Assembly (NCBI GenBank): GCA_029721435.1
Contig: CM056583.1
Coordinates: 49,641,620-49,705,619 of the forward strand
From: Gymnothorax reevesii
Lineage: Eukaryota; Chordata; Actinopteri; Anguilliformes; Muraenidae
Length of the DNA stretch: 64,000 bases
Direction of reading: 5' to 3'
Shown: one piece after another, positions 24,807 through 36,465 of the stretch
How the letters are laid out: each line of letters starts with the position of its first letter
Numbering within the stretch: the stretch's first letter is position 1
Position numbers and translations under genes: made by a program
Notes under the pieces: generated by a model
Database searches by the model: none
The model's input: the letters and a program-made list of their open reading frames with translations, nothing else
Told to the model about the DNA's origin: nothing

Positions 24807-26402
24807 CAAAACCCAAAACCAGTGAAGTTGGCACGTTATGTAAATCGTAGATAAAAACAGAATACAATGATTTGCAAATCCTTTTCAACTTATATTCAAT
24901 TGAATACACTGCAAAGACAAGATGTTTAATGTTCAAACTGAGAAACTTTATTTTTTTTTGCAAATAATCATTAACTTAGAATTTAAAGGCAGCAACACAT
25001 TGCAAAAAAGTTGGCACAGGGGCCTTTTTACCACTGTGTTACATCGCCTTTCCTTTTAACGACACTCAGTAAATGTTTGGGAACTGAGGAGACCAATTTT
25101 TGAAGCTTTTCAGGTGGAACTCTTTCCCATTCTTGCTTGATGTACAGCCTAAGTTGTTCAACAGTCCGGGGCCTCCGTTGTCATATTTTACGCTTCATAA
25201 TGCGCCACACATTTTCAATGTGAGACAGGTCTGGACTACAGGTAGGCCAGTCTAGTACCCGCACTCTTTTACTACGGAGCCATGCTGTTGTAACACGTGC
25301 AGAATGTGGCTTGGCATTGTCTTGCTGAAATAAGCAGGGGCGTCCATGAAAAAGACGTTGCTTGGATGGCAACATATGTTGCTCCAAAACCTATATGTAC
25401 CTTTCAGCATTAATGTTGCCTTCACATATGTGTAAGTTGCTCATGCCTCGGGCACTAATACACCCCCATACCATCACAGATGCTGGCTTTTGAACTTTGC
25501 ACCTATAACAGTCCGGATGGTTCTTTTCGTCTTTGGTCCGGAGAACACGACGTCCACAGTTTCCAAAAACAATGTGAAATGTGGACTCGTCAGATCACAT
25601 AACACTTTTCCACTTTGCATCAGTCCATCTTAGTTGAGCTTGGGCCCAGCGGAGCTGGCGGCGTTTCTGGGTGCTGTTGATAAATGGCTTTCGCTTTGCA
25701 TTGTAGAGTTTTAACTTGCACTTGCAGATGTAGCGACGAACTGTAGTTACTGACAGTGGTTTTCTGAAGTGTTCCTGAGCCTCTGTGGTGATGTCCTTTA
25801 CACACTGATGTCGGTCTTTGATGCAGTACCGCCTGAGCGATCAAAAGTCATGTTGGTTTTCGGCCTTGTCGCTTATGTGCAGTGATTTCTCCAGATTCTC
25901 TGAACCTTTTGACGATATTACGGGCCGTAGATGATGAAATCCCTAAATTTCTTGCAATAGCTCGTTGAGGAATGTTGTTTTTAAACTGTTGGACAAGCAG
26001 CTCACGCATTTGTTCACTAAGTGGTGACCCTCGCCCCATCCTTGTTTGTGAATCACTGAGCATTTCAGGGAAGCTGCTTTTATGCCCAATCATGGCACCC
26101 CCCTGTTCCCAATTAGCCCGTTCACCTGTGGGATGTTCCAAATAAGTGTTTGAAGAGCATTCCTCAACTCTCTCAGTCTTCTTTGCCACTTGTGCCGGCT
26201 TTTTTGAAACATGTTGCAGGCATCAAATTCCAAATGAGCTGATATTTGCAAAAAATTACGAAGTTTACCTGTTCGAACATTAAGTAACTTGTCTTTGCAG
26301 TGTATTCAATGGAATATAGGTTGAAAAGGATTTGCAAATCATTGTATTCTGTTTTTATTTACGATTTACACAATGTGCCAACTTCACTGGTTTTGGGGTT
26401 TG
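24807..26402 (-). mobile_element. Tc1-like DNA transposon with long terminal inverted repeats
   Basis: An element of about 1.6 kb flanked by TA at 24805-24806 and 26403-26404. The inverted repeats are about 200 bp (caaaacccaaaaccagtgaa inward; cagaatacaatgatttgcaa shared in both). The transposase remnant lies on the minus strand. The second copy of this family type is at 32698-34365. Confidence 0.9.
25181..26189 (-). pseudogene. Tc1-like transposase pseudogene
   Basis: The first part (26189-25848) carries a paired-type helix-turn-helix: QQFKNNIPQRAIARNLGISS, then NIVKRFRESGEI. It ends at a TGA after RQGRKPT. The middle continues in another frame (CIKDRHQCVKDIT-like codons near 25830). The C-terminal part (25387-25181) shows the DDE catalytic neighbourhood: LFQQDNAKPHSARVTTAWL and DWPTCSPDLSHIENVWRIMK, with the Asp of QQDNA and the Glu of HIENVW. 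The nonsense codon and at least one frameshift make it inactive. Confidence 0.88.
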
Positions 26403-26796
26403 TATTATGCCTTCATAAATTAGACATAATGTCCTCATAAATCATACAAAAGCAAATGCCATGCTTTGCAAAGGGTGAAAAAACACATCCTAATTCAGCA
26501 TGTGATGCCAGATGTGACAATGACAATGTCACTTAGCTTACAATGTCACCCTTTATAGCATTTAGTAACTGACACTGCCAGTTATATCACATCTGGCATC
26601 ACATGCTGCAGAAGGATGTGTTACTTTACCCTTTACAAAGCATGAAATTTGCTTGTGTATGATTTATGAATGTATTATGTCTCATTTATGAAAGCATTGT
26701 ACATGCTGTATAAAGCCTTTATAAGCAACACAACATCTAAAGTGTGACCGGTAAACGTTAAAAGGATTAACGGCGAGGAGGCTTGTGTCGGCCCAC

Positions 26797-26904
26797 CTGT
26801 GATTCTGCCGTTGGCCTCCATGGGCGGCTGCCAGCTGATGAGTACGGCTCGAGGCTTCCCTTCCCGGCTGATCACCGTCAGGTCCTTGGGAGCGGAGCTG
26901 GGAG
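26797..26904 (-). CDS. dcc: DCC exon: FN3 domain 6, first part
   Basis: A 108-nt phase 1-1 exon reading [20 protein letters not shown], then [16 protein letters not shown]. It holds the first strands of FN3 domain 6, the membrane-proximal netrin-binding domain, with the conserved Trp in ISWQPP. The acceptor is tccctccgccag; the donor is ACAG|gtgggc. The end of a TTAA-flanked transposable element lies only about 35 bp downstream of the donor. Confidence 0.95.
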
Positions 26905-27793
26905 CTGGCGGAGGGAGGGGTGCAAGGCCTCAAACGCAAAGTACCCCACCGGTGTGGTCCTCCACCCGCCATCACGCACAGCTTGTTCCAGGGCTCAATT
27001 ACGCCTCAAATTACAGCTGTTCTTAATCACGCTTCAGGCTCAGAGGGGCAATTAACTGCCAAGCCTTTCATAGCAAGTTTCCCCACCATGTAATCTGAGC
27101 CTCGTTCACTAAACGCATAAGCATGCAGATGCTAAATACGTGCAGTTTTTGAAGTAAAAGCGAAACTATGTCAATGCTATCAATTAGCATGGAAAGGCTC
27201 AGATATTGTACATTATTTTATCATGGGGGGAAAAAAGAAACCCTGAGGGATGTACAAGACTTACCCAGAAATTCTTAATTGAATTAAGCTTTTCCGGAAA
27301 TGTGGATTCTTATTTTTATCTTTCAACAAATTCATGTATTAAAAGCATGGAGTGCACTGCATAAACAACTGGCTTGCTGACAATTTAATTGTGATAAATT
27401 ATGAGCAGACGAGAAAAGGTCAGTGTTTATTTAACCAGGATGAACACACTGAACACACCGAGCAGCAAATGCACATGCAATTATCTCCTTGGAAAGGATC
27501 CTGGACGATTCCCATCATTAGCACTGTATCTTAATTACAAATCTGCACGGGCAAAATTGCACCAGTGAGACAGGTTAAGAGGGATATTACCTGTCATAAC
27601 CATTACAGGGTTATGGCATACCAACACACACTGGAAAGTGCGCACACCAGCAGCACAGGAGTATGGTTCTTGAGTGAGTACAATGCTTCTCAAATACCAA
27701 TTATGCTGACTGTACGTGCCCTCAAGCTTGGACAGTTTATTAAAATGTAGTAGTAGTAGTAGTAGTAGCTAGTCGAATGAGAGGAAGGCCTAC
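26905..27793 (-). other. DCC intron (0.9 kb)
   Basis: The shortest intron in the window. Unique sequence, with a (TAG)n microsatellite at 27747-27770 near its 5' splice site. Confidence 0.85.
27747..27770. repeat. (TAG)n microsatellite
   Basis: About eight TAG units, ending agctag. It lies about 25 bp downstream (gene sense) of the donor at 27793. Confidence 0.9.
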
Positions 27794-27932
27794 CGGCTTC
27801 ATAGGTAGTGGCATGTGCCGTCATACTCCACGTGCTGGATTTCCGTCCTTTCGTCACCATGACAGCAAACTCATACATGGTGTTGGGCTTGAGTCCAGTG
27901 ACTGTATGACTCAAGGCAGTGGTATCTGCAGA
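27794..27932 (-). CDS. dcc: DCC exon: FN3 domain 5, second part
   Basis: A 139-nt exon, phase 0 to phase 1. It reads [20 protein letters not shown], then [16 protein letters not shown] and ends AHATTYEA. These are strands D to G of FN3 domain 5; the [11 protein letters not shown] segment carries the conserved Leu-Pro-Tyr core of the fold. The acceptor is tgttcttccgcag and the donor is GCCG|gtaggc. It joins the previous exon at a phase-0 boundary, the only phase-0 junction seen among these exons apart from the first acceptor. Confidence 0.95.
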
Positions 27933-28035
27933 CTGCGGAAGAACACATAGAAGAGGTGTAGCTTTAGCTTTTTCTGGGGTTACAAAAACAAAATGGGGGC
28001 TAAATCACATTGGACGAAGGAAGTCGCTCATTGCA

Positions 28036-28230
28036 TTAATCGGTTACACTTTATTTGAAGGTATCGTCATAAGAATGAAATGACACCGTCATAACCGTTA
28101 CACGACACAGTCATGAACATGTTATAAACATTATGTCATTGTCATAAACATTTATGACTGTTGTCAGTAGGTGTCATTCAGTTTTTGTAATGAGAAGATG
28201 ACATTGTTTGGGGTGTCTTGAGTCATAAAC
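28036..28230. mobile_element. TTAA-type MITE fragment with TGTCATAA repeats
   Basis: It begins ttaatcggttacactttatt then tgaaggt, a terminus often seen in fish MITEs. Internal units are variants of gtcataaacat and gacacagtcatgaacatg. The start resembles the right end of the element at 26761 (ccggtcacactttagatg, reversed). No right end was identified. Confidence 0.5.
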
Positions 28231-29364
28231 ATAAATCTGATCTACCTACATTTCAGATAAACATGTGCATTTCACAGCCCAAAGATCAGTTTTTGTAATA
28301 CATGAAAATAACCTTGTGGGTTAGACTGAATGACCAGTGGCACTCTCAAAATTTCTATTCTTGACGAGCACATTTGTTTTGTGGAAAAGACTGTTTTTCA
28401 CCTGCCAACATATATTTCACTTTTTCCACATTCTGAATTCCATCTGAATTTTTTCTCAGTCCTGCACATGGCTACACTTCACCAGACCCTGCTGTCTGGC
28501 TGTCTTATTCATTTCAGAGTCGAATGCAAAGAAAACATTTGTTTCAGCTCTTTGCGATTTTTATGTACCAAATAATCAAATGTTAAACCTCTGAAATACG
28601 ATTCATTAGGACAGGTTCATGAATGCCACCATTCCGTATATTTTAGCCAATCAAAAAATACTTCATGTGGCAATGTTCCGGATGTTATGACGCGCTTCAA
28701 CGCCAGGAAATAAGCTAATCTACATAAAGTGTACATAATTTTACGACGAATGATCGAGGTTTGATACTACCGATCATTATTAGAACCTGAGCAGAAAAAA
28801 AATCAGTAACAATGCTGCAGTGTGTGGCTGTGCGGACGGACTCTTGCTTACAGTATTTCATTTATAAACTCTGCTTGCTCAAGAGTTTCGGTGTCTTGGC
28901 GACGTGGAAAGCAACTCCAATTCAAGCAAACATGATTCACTGCCAACAACATATATATCTTGTCTTCTGGAGCTGATTTGGCAGTTCAATTTTTTTTTTA
29001 ATTACCCAAAAATATATTTGAGTAGTAGGAGCAGTGTACTTTTATTGGGCATCTGCAGTATTCAGTGTTTTCTTTGCCTTTAAATGGATGTCATCCCAAT
29101 ATCCCACAGGCTCAGCTTCCTCGTGGATTAATGCTTTACCTTGCAGTGAGGCATATATATATACAGTATCACTAACACCAATAAACATCCTAGGCTGTCT
29201 ATTTAAGGCTCCTGATTTTACTTGCAGTCCAAGCCATTTATGATTTCATGACAGACATTCACAAGAGACAAAAAATGCAACCAAGGAAACATGAATATGT
29301 CTGCAGATGTCTGCATCTTGATTATAGTGAGGTTAGAAGAAACAGATCTGTACATTTCCTCAAA

Positions 29365-29369
<5 letters not shown>

Positions 29370-29400
<31 letters not shown>
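29370..29400. repeat. (AT)n microsatellite
   Basis: About 15 AT units followed by gtatatctata. Confidence 0.95.
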
Positions 29401-29406
<6 letters not shown>

Positions 29407-29765
29407 CTATAACTGTTGCCCTTTTCAGTATAATTAAATGTATAATTTGATCAATGATACACTGGCCATTTTCTTGTTCTCGAACCTAAGCAGAGCACTT
29501 TTTTCCTTATTACACAACTCCAGAGACACAACATGGCACAAACACCCCACCCCTTTCCCCATCCAGCAACAATCTGGGTCCCACAGCATGGAAGTCTAGT
29601 AGCAGGACTCTACAATGCATTACCTGCTGCTCAGCAGTCACCCTCTTCACTGGGGGAAGACACACAAATACAGCTGAACGTCCTGAAGTCATTTAAGTCT
29701 CACTGCTCAAGAGTACAACTGCAGAACATCACAGGAGATTCATTAGATAACCATAGACACAGTAC

Positions 29766-30004
29766 CTTGTATTTCCCACTGGTGGAGTAGCTGGTCTTCC
29801 ACTTGACAGAGTAGAAGCGCACCTCAGCAGACTTCTGGTTTTTGGAGACAGAGTTGTCGGCCCAGCTGACGCGGACGGAGTCGGGGCTCAGGGCCACGGC
29901 CTGTACACCTACTGGGGGGATCATGGGAGTGGAGGTATCTGGCATGGGAGTAGGGAATTTATCAAACAGATGGAACAAATCATCGTCTGATGGGTCCAAA
30001 GGGT
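29766..30004 (-). CDS. dcc: DCC exon: FN4-FN5 linker (long form) and FN3 domain 5, first part
   Basis: A 239-nt exon, phase 1 in and phase 0 out. It opens with an acidic linker ([18 protein letters not shown], then TPMPD), followed by FN3 domain 5: [19 protein letters not shown] and [14 protein letters not shown]. The acceptor at 30004 is tgtgtatgttccag; the donor is CAAG|gtactg. The linker matches the extra segment of the mammalian DCC-long isoform. A second pyrimidine-preceded AG inside the exon would start it at 29938 and remove 22 residues in frame, giving the DCC-short arrangement. FN5 contacts netrin-1, and linker length is known to change receptor geometry. Confidence 0.95.
29938..29951 (-). 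promoter_or_regulatory. dcc: Candidate alternative 3' splice site (DCC-short)
   Basis: On the minus strand the sequence ttccctactcccatgccag ends at 29939. It is followed by AT ACC TCC, which with the G of the upstream exon restores an Asp codon. Use of this AG removes exactly 66 nt (22 codons). Mammalian DCC has a NOVA-regulated alternative 3' splice site at the equivalent place that removes about 20 codons. Its use here is inferred from position, pyrimidine content and frame only. Confidence 0.65.
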
Positions 30005-31934
30005 CTGGAACATACACACATTGGCATGCAGACGATCACACGAACAGAGGTAAAAATGAGGTAGCATGCACCATACAGAGGACAGGGTAAAAATAATACA
30101 AAAAAAAATGCCATAATGAGTCGTGAAAAAGCAGGTGAGATTTGGAGAGGGAAGATGTCACAGGAAGTAAGAGAGAAGACAGGAAGTGGCAGAGAGAAGG
30201 CAGAAGGAGAATTCCATTACTCTACAAATATTACAAACACTGAGGGCTCTACGAGAGGCTCTACTGGCGTCCACAAGCTACCACACAGAATTACACTTAA
30301 ACCTACGAAAAAGAGAGAAAATTATTAGTACACACAAGGAGGACCGAACTTGGCTATCCTAATGGTAGAAAACATATTTTACATAGTATTAGCATAATTG
30401 CCAATACTATTTAAGAAACAAGGAAAAATGGACACATGGGAGTTATTCTTTCATTATGAAAACATGAATAAATGTTCAAAACATAATGTCTGACGAAAAA
30501 CCCCTTGATTGAGCAGTATAAGCTATAAATGGTGCTTTTGACATACAGTGAATGGCTCAGCAGATTCGGAATGGAAAAACTGAGCACTGAGCAGCACTGA
30601 ATTGGGCCGACAAAACTATAAACTTTATTTCATTACAACAGGCTCTGTTGGATTCTCTTCTCTTGAACAGAATATATTGATTTGTTTTATAAAGTTCTCT
30701 CCAGTGGTATTAGTTTCCTGGGGAATAAAAAAAAGCAGAAAACTGTAGTGAGAAGGGAGAATCTAACAGAAAATCTTGTGTTTAAAATCACTGAACAGGC
30801 AAATACTTTTGCGATAATGTTTAGCGTATGGGTGAATGGCCTGTCAGCTATGACACAGAGCGCTTCAGCAGCTTACTGAGAAGTATAGCAGCTAAACCAT
30901 TTATCAAAGCAAAGTACAATACTAAAACTATTACCTACAATCCTCATATACATCAATTTGTAAAACATGTCATTTTTTATAAACACTGAAGACCCAGATC
31001 ATTCCCATGATAAAATTCACCTGTAAAATTTTGTATACATTTGTTTTCTTTCAGTCCATTTTGTAAATTGAAAGTTGTCGTACTGTTCTTTTGACCTGCA
31101 GGAGTCTCAGTACAAAATGTAAATGCTAAGCTAAATAATGCCTTCACAGCAGTCAAGTACCCAGTAATCCTTTGGGAAAAGCAACAAGTGTTATCAGGTT
31201 TCTCAGCTAAACCATCAGACTGGAGTGAACATATGCAGAGTTTTTTTTTTTGTTGTTCACACTTCTGTGCTATTGATAAAAAGGGAAAGAAGTGGAGCCT
31301 GGCAGACATTTCACACTGTGTTTGTTGGCACTGCCTTTCAACAGGTTGTTTTGATGCAGAGCGCAGTGGCTCTCATGGCACAGGAGGATGAGGGCCTTTC
31401 AACAGGATTTGATTCACTTAATGCTTAGCTCTAGCCCTGAGCCACGGAGAGGACATAAGGCAAATTAGTGGGCTGCCTTTTTTCTCCAGCTCCAGTCATC
31501 CAGGGGGTGGGGAATGGTAGCCTAATAAAGCAACTCCTCATACAGTTCAGCTTCTGAGGGCTGGGGAAACGGACTGTTTTGGTGCCCCAACATAACTGCC
31601 TACATGTGGCAGCCATTTGATAAGGATTCTTCAACGCTCCACCAGCACAACCTTATCAGTGTCTAGACATCTGCTTGGCCCAGCACAATGCAGGTCCCAA
31701 TGGAGTGCTGATCAAGATGTAAGCTGAGAGGAACTTTGAGTAATTAGTTACAGTCGGGCTAAAAAAGAAATAGTGGTACATGAATAACCTGATGAACCAT
31801 TGCTATTAGTAGTAGTGATATTTCTGCTTGGCAAATAATTTACTTGTAGACATACTAGTGTAATAGGAAAAACAACAGACCCAACTGTCATGACATGCGC
31901 GCTGCTTGGCCTGAGTAAATGACACATTCATTGA

Positions 31935-32697
31935 AGGGGGTGTGTTAAAAATAACAGCAGTGTGTAGTTTAATTAAAGAATTCATTAATTCTGTGAAGAA
32001 ACAGTTGTCATTAATTGTCATTTATTAAGGAGGAAGGGAAGCAAATGTTTCACACATTGCTAAAAATTATATTTCCTTCTGAATTACATTCCAAACGTTT
32101 TCCCTCTGCAATTTGACTAAAAAGTTGACTGGAGGGGGCAAAACGCATAAAAAAAAGTGCAGCAAATTATAGGATGCTCAGCTAAAATTATCTCAAATAA
32201 AAATAATCTTTAAAATGGCAACAAAAACCTGAAACATGGGGAAGGAAACAAGCTACGACTGTTAAAACGGATCGAAGAATAGTCAGAAAGGAAAAAATTT
32301 AGCCTATCATCACCTCCAAAAAAATCAAAGATGCTATAAAATTACCTGTAAGTGCTGTTACAGGCTGGAGATGTTTGATCGAGGCTGAGCGATCAGCAAG
32401 AAGCCCCCGTAAAGCCCCATTGTTGAAAGAATAAACAGCATGTCCAGAATTGGGTAAAGTTTGCCTAGGAACTCATCAATTGGCCCAAAGAGAAATGATG
32501 TAACTTTCTGTGGAGTGATTAGAGTAAAACTGTTCTATTTGGGTCTAGTGGTTGTCGACAGTACATCAGATGACCCCTGTGTACTGAATTTAAGACACAG
32601 TACACCGTGAGGGCAGGGAAGTATGGTGATGCAAAAATCATCGTATGGGGATGTCTTTCATACAATGGCATTGAGCCTATTGATCTAATGAATGAAA
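31935..32697 (+). mobile_element. Tc1-like relic (AACAGCAGTGTG family)
   Basis: The left end gggggtgtgttaaaaataac then agcagtgtg is the start of a common fish Tc1-like family. Further in, codons for AKIIVWGCLSYNGIEPID (about 32629-32685) represent the segment between the first and second catalytic Asp of a Tc1 transposase; HQLA-type and KYGD codons precede it. Reading frames are broken throughout, and the 3' end is cut by the next element at about 32698. Confidence 0.7.
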
Positions 32698-33011
32698 AAC
32701 CCCAATTTCAATGCAGTTGGGACGTTGTGTAAAAGGTGAATAAAAACAGAATACAATGATTTGGAAATCATTTTCGACCTATATTCAATTGAGTACACTA
32801 CAAAGACAAGATATTTAATGCTCAAGCTGATAAACTTTATAGTTATTTCGGAAATATTCACTCATTTTGAATTTGATGCCTGCAACACATTCCAAAAAAG
32901 CTGGGACAGGGGCAACTAAAGACTAGGAAAATTGAGGAATGCTCAAAAAACACCTGTTTCGAGCATTCCACAGATGAACAGGTAAATTGGAAACAGGTGA
33001 GTGTTTAGGTC

Positions 33012-33383
33012 ATGATTAGGTCAAAACGGAGCATCCCCGAAAGGCTCAGTCCTTCACAAGCAAGGATGGGGCGAGGTTTACCACTTTACAAAAAACTGCG
33101 TGAGCAAATAGTCCAACAGTTTAAGAACAACATTTCTCAACGTGCAATTGCAAGGCATTTAGGGATTTCATCATCTACAGTTCATAATATCGTCAAAAGA
33201 TTCAGAGAATCCAAAGAAATCTCTACAAGTAAGAGCCGAAAACCAACATTGAATCCCCGCGACCGTCAGTCACTCAGGCGGAACTGCATTAAAAACCAAC
33301 ATCATTCTGTTGAAACTGGGGTTAAGCACCGGCCCAATGGGCCACTAGGCTCGAATCAGGCTTACTTCTTCTTCATACTGTAA
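33012..33383 (+). pseudogene. Tc1-like transposase fragment (DNA-binding part)
   Basis: An open frame of 123 codons includes QQFKNNISQRAIARHLGISS then NIVKRFRESKEIS, a helix-turn-helix like that of the copy at 26189. It runs on to RDRQSLRRNCIKNQHH before leaving homology at VKHRPNG. No catalytic domain follows, so it cannot be a complete transposase. Confidence 0.85.
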
Positions 33384-33509
33384 AGGATATTACTATGTGG
33401 GCACAGGAAGACTTATGCCACAAAGACAAGATGCTTAATGTTCAAACTGAAAAACTTCATTGTTTTTTTGGAAATATTCGCTTGTTTTGAATTTGATGTC
33501 TGCAACATG

Positions 33510-34310
33510 TGAATCCTCCGTCCGGTCCTCATCACGCTGTGACCTCCAAAGCACGCTGGAGCGGTTCGCAGCTGAGTGTGAGGCGGTCAGAACAAGGATC
33601 AGCACCTCCAAATCCGAGGCCATGGTTCCATCCCCTTCAAGTGGGGGGTCAGTTATTACCCCAAGTGGAGGAGTTCAAGTATCTCGGGGCCTTGTTAATG
33701 AGTGAGGGTAGGATGGAGTGTGAGATTGACAGACAGATCGCTGCAGCGTCTGCACTGAAGCGGACGTTGTACCGGTCCGTTGTGGTGAAGAAGGAGCTGA
33801 GCATTAAAGCAAACCTCTCGATTTACTGGTCAATCTACGTTCTGACCCTCACCTATGGTCACAAGCTTTGGGTAGTTACCGAAAGAATAAGACCGCGAAT
33901 ACAAGTGGCCAAAATGAGCGTTCTCTGCAGGGCGGCAGGGCTGACCCTTAGAGATGGGGTGAGGAGCTCAGACATCTGGGAGCGGCTCAGAGTGGAACCG
34001 CTGCTCCACTGCATTGAGAGGAGTCAGTTGAGGTGGTTCGGGCAATTAGTCCGGATGCCTCCTGGATGCCTCCCTTTAGAGGTTTTCCAGGCATGTCCAA
34101 CTGGGAGGAGGCCCCAAGGCAGACCCAGGACATGCTGGAGGGATTATATCTCCCAGCTGGCTTGGGAACGGCTTGGGATCCACCAGGTAGAGTTGGAGGA
34201 AGTGGCTGGGGAGGGGGGCTGGGCCTCTCTACTCAGTCTGTGACCCCTGTGACCCGGACCCATATAAGCGGAAGAAAATGGATGGATGGATGGATGGATG
34301 GATGGATGTA
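33510..34310 (+). mobile_element. 5'-truncated non-LTR retrotransposon (Rex3/RTE-like), (GATG)n tail
   Basis: Codons for LQSTLERFAAECEAVRTRIS then TSKSEAM (33545-33630) and, in another frame, QVEEFKYLGALLMSEGRM, DRQIAAASALKRTLYRSVVV and ERSQLRWFGQLVRMPPG (to about 34243) are the end of a fish LINE reverse transcriptase polyprotein. The fragment ends with agcggaagaaaatggatgga and GATG repeats. The 5' truncation and GATG tail fit Rex3; the clade name is inferred. The frameshift near 33650 inactivates it. Confidence 0.75.
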
Positions 34311-34565
34311 TTCTATTTTTATTTACCTTTTACACAACGTCCCAACTTCATTGCAATTGGGCTCTGCAATTATGTCACAACCTATATGGGAATTTCTGTT
34401 GCTTCTCCTCAAATCCAGCAACTTGAGTGTCCTTAAGAGGAATTTTCTCTCTTGTGTGCCCACCCTTACAGGTGTAAAACATTTGTGTTCCCACGTTCCT
34501 GTTGCGTATGTAACCTTACTTTGAGTCTGCAGAAATGCCGGAGTGTCCTTGCTTTATGCCCTAAA

Positions 34566-34740
34566 GCAGGGGCATCAAACTGGTTCATAAAAGGGCTAAG
34601 GGCCAGCAGGTTTTCAATCCAATGAAGCAGAAACACACCCAATACACCTAATCAGCTGTGTAAGCTGAGATCAGTTGAGTTACTTTAGTTGTATCAGGTG
34701 TGCTTATGCTAAATTGGATTGAAAGCCAGTAGACTCTTGG
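34566..34740. mobile_element. hAT-type MITE fragment
   Basis: It begins caggggcatcaaactggttc and contains ggttttcaatccaatgaagc, atcaggtgtgcttatgctaa and ttggattgaaagccag. This is the usual wording of the fish CAGGGG hAT MITE, in which the two halves are inverted. The right terminal end is lost. Confidence 0.55.
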
Positions 34741-36267
34741 TCATTTTACAGACCAGGTTGACACTGCTGCCCAAAAGCCACTAGTCAGAAATTTACCTCT
34801 GGGGAGGAAAACTTGGAGATTGGGTTTCCAGGAATGGGACCGTGTTTCGGTTAACCTGCCTCTCCAGTTTATTTCTCAGCCAAGTTTATTAGAAAGACCT
34901 ACGAGGACATCGGCAGTCTCAAGGATTAGGACTATATTCCTGCTAAGCTTTCAGGACCTGTCACCAAACCGTTCCTCTCTGGCAAGGATTGGCACTATTT
35001 GGCTTCTGCCCCGGGACACCACTGGCCAGGTGTGGACGTCCCCCTTACCCAAGCCCATCAACCATCTGAACTGAAATTTCCTCCTTAAACACTGGGCCCT
35101 GTCCCACTCTGTCAATGCTATATTCATATATATAAATCCCTGTCATTGGGCTGTACTCTTCAGTAACTGCATCTGGTTACTTGTCCGGATCACAATAAAT
35201 TGATGAGTGCCAGTTCATCGCTTTATTTTATATGTCACCAAGTATTCAGAATTTCTAAAACAAGAGAATGTAGAGGCACTTTTATCAGTGAGTCCTAAGA
35301 AAATAAGCACTGAGTGATGTGTAAGTTGTCTGCATTCCACTCTTCAATTCCTGACCATCATGGCTATTTTGTCTCAGCATAAAGGAAGTGGTCACATCAT
35401 CTCCAGTCACATTTCCAGCTTCCTTTTCTGTTCTTTCTGCAGCAACCGCCTTCATCCATTGTGTACAAATCAAAACATGCACCTGTTCGCTGATTTTTAT
35501 TTATTTTTTTGAAACATAATGGACTTTGATCAGTGCTATAACGATTGGCTCCTGAGTTTCAGTTCTCTTTGTGCCAACTTATTGCTAGACTTAATGAAGA
35601 AAGCGTTTTAGCAAATGTCTTTTTGAATTAATAACATCACCTAAACGCGACATTTAAACAATTTAACAATTAAAATTATTTACCTCTTCAGACATATTTT
35701 TACTATGCTGAAATAGACTATTTCACATCAGTGCCTTTCTGAAAGTGTACAAAAAAAAATATTGTTCAGCATGCCACACGCAACGGCTAATGCTGTAGCT
35801 GAGTAGATTGCATCAGCTCTGTAAGCTCATCAGATCATCTCTACTCAACAGCCACGTGGCTCATTCTTCTTCTTCTTCTTCTACTCGGTTTATTGATTTA
35901 GTGCAGCCATAAATTTCCAAACTGTGAGCGTGCCTCTTTTGTCTTTTCATGCATGAGCAGAAAAGCTTTTGTGTTCCTCTAAGAAATGAGTAGTCAGGCC
36001 ACTCCCTCATTCCAGCTCAATGCCCTGTCAGGATTGGACAGACACTTTGAGCACAGTTAGTTGATGCCCCCTCCAAGCATAAATCTTTAGAACTACTAAT
36101 CAATGATATGACCAACTACACACTACGGCCATAACTGGCCGTGCTGACTTAGTCCTTGGTGCCCATCAACATGCAAGACCAGACTCTTCAGAGGATGAGC
36201 CACTCAATAATCAAGAAAAGTCTTTCAGTTTAAAGGAGGGCACAATCACCAACGTCAATCAACTTCA

Positions 36268-36465
<198 letters not shown>

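Larger units (their letters stand above)
24745..26761. mobile_element. TTAA-flanked palindromic element interrupted by a Tc1-like transposon
   Basis: TTAA occurs at 24745-24748 and 26758-26761. Inside, the left piece (ttttagatgaagtgttgctc, then ataaaggctttatacagcat) is the inverse of the right end (atgctgtataaagcctttat, then aagcaacacaacatctaa). The interior at 26404-26700 is itself a large imperfect palindrome: gcatgtgatgccagatgtga versus catctggcatcacatgctgc. A Tc1-like element sits at a TA in the left arm. TTAA flanks suggest a piggyBac- or Kolobok-type MITE; the family is not certain. Confidence 0.7.
22963..26796 (-). other. DCC intron (3.8 kb) with exon copies and nested transposons
   Basis: It holds the two decayed copies of the FN6 exon start (to 23142), about 1.6 kb of unique sequence with a T run at 24220-24237, and the nested element at 24745-26761. 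A 14-bp echo of exon sequence (cccagtcatcaatg) also occurs near 23417. Confidence 0.8.
27933..29765 (-). other. DCC intron (1.8 kb)
   Basis: It contains a TTAA-adjacent TGTCATAA-rich repeat at 28036-28230 and an (AT)n tract at 29370-29400. The remainder shows nothing recognisable. Confidence 0.8.
32698..34365 (+). mobile_element. Tc1-like transposon, internally replaced, carrying a LINE fragment
   Basis: The left terminus ccccaatttcaatgcagttg then ggacgttgtg is matched in inverse at 34335-34361 (cacaacgtcccaacttcatt). Behind the left repeat comes the transposase start (33012-33383). At 33412-33508 a second, same-orientation piece of left inverted repeat appears (acaaagacaagatgcttaat), and then a LINE fragment. 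Most of the DDE domain is missing. Confidence 0.75.

Noticed and set aside
33509..34243. A 244-codon frame that could be taken for a host gene
   Set aside because: Its residues are those of a fish LINE reverse transcriptase polyprotein, 5'-truncated, frameshifted and followed by a GATG tail.
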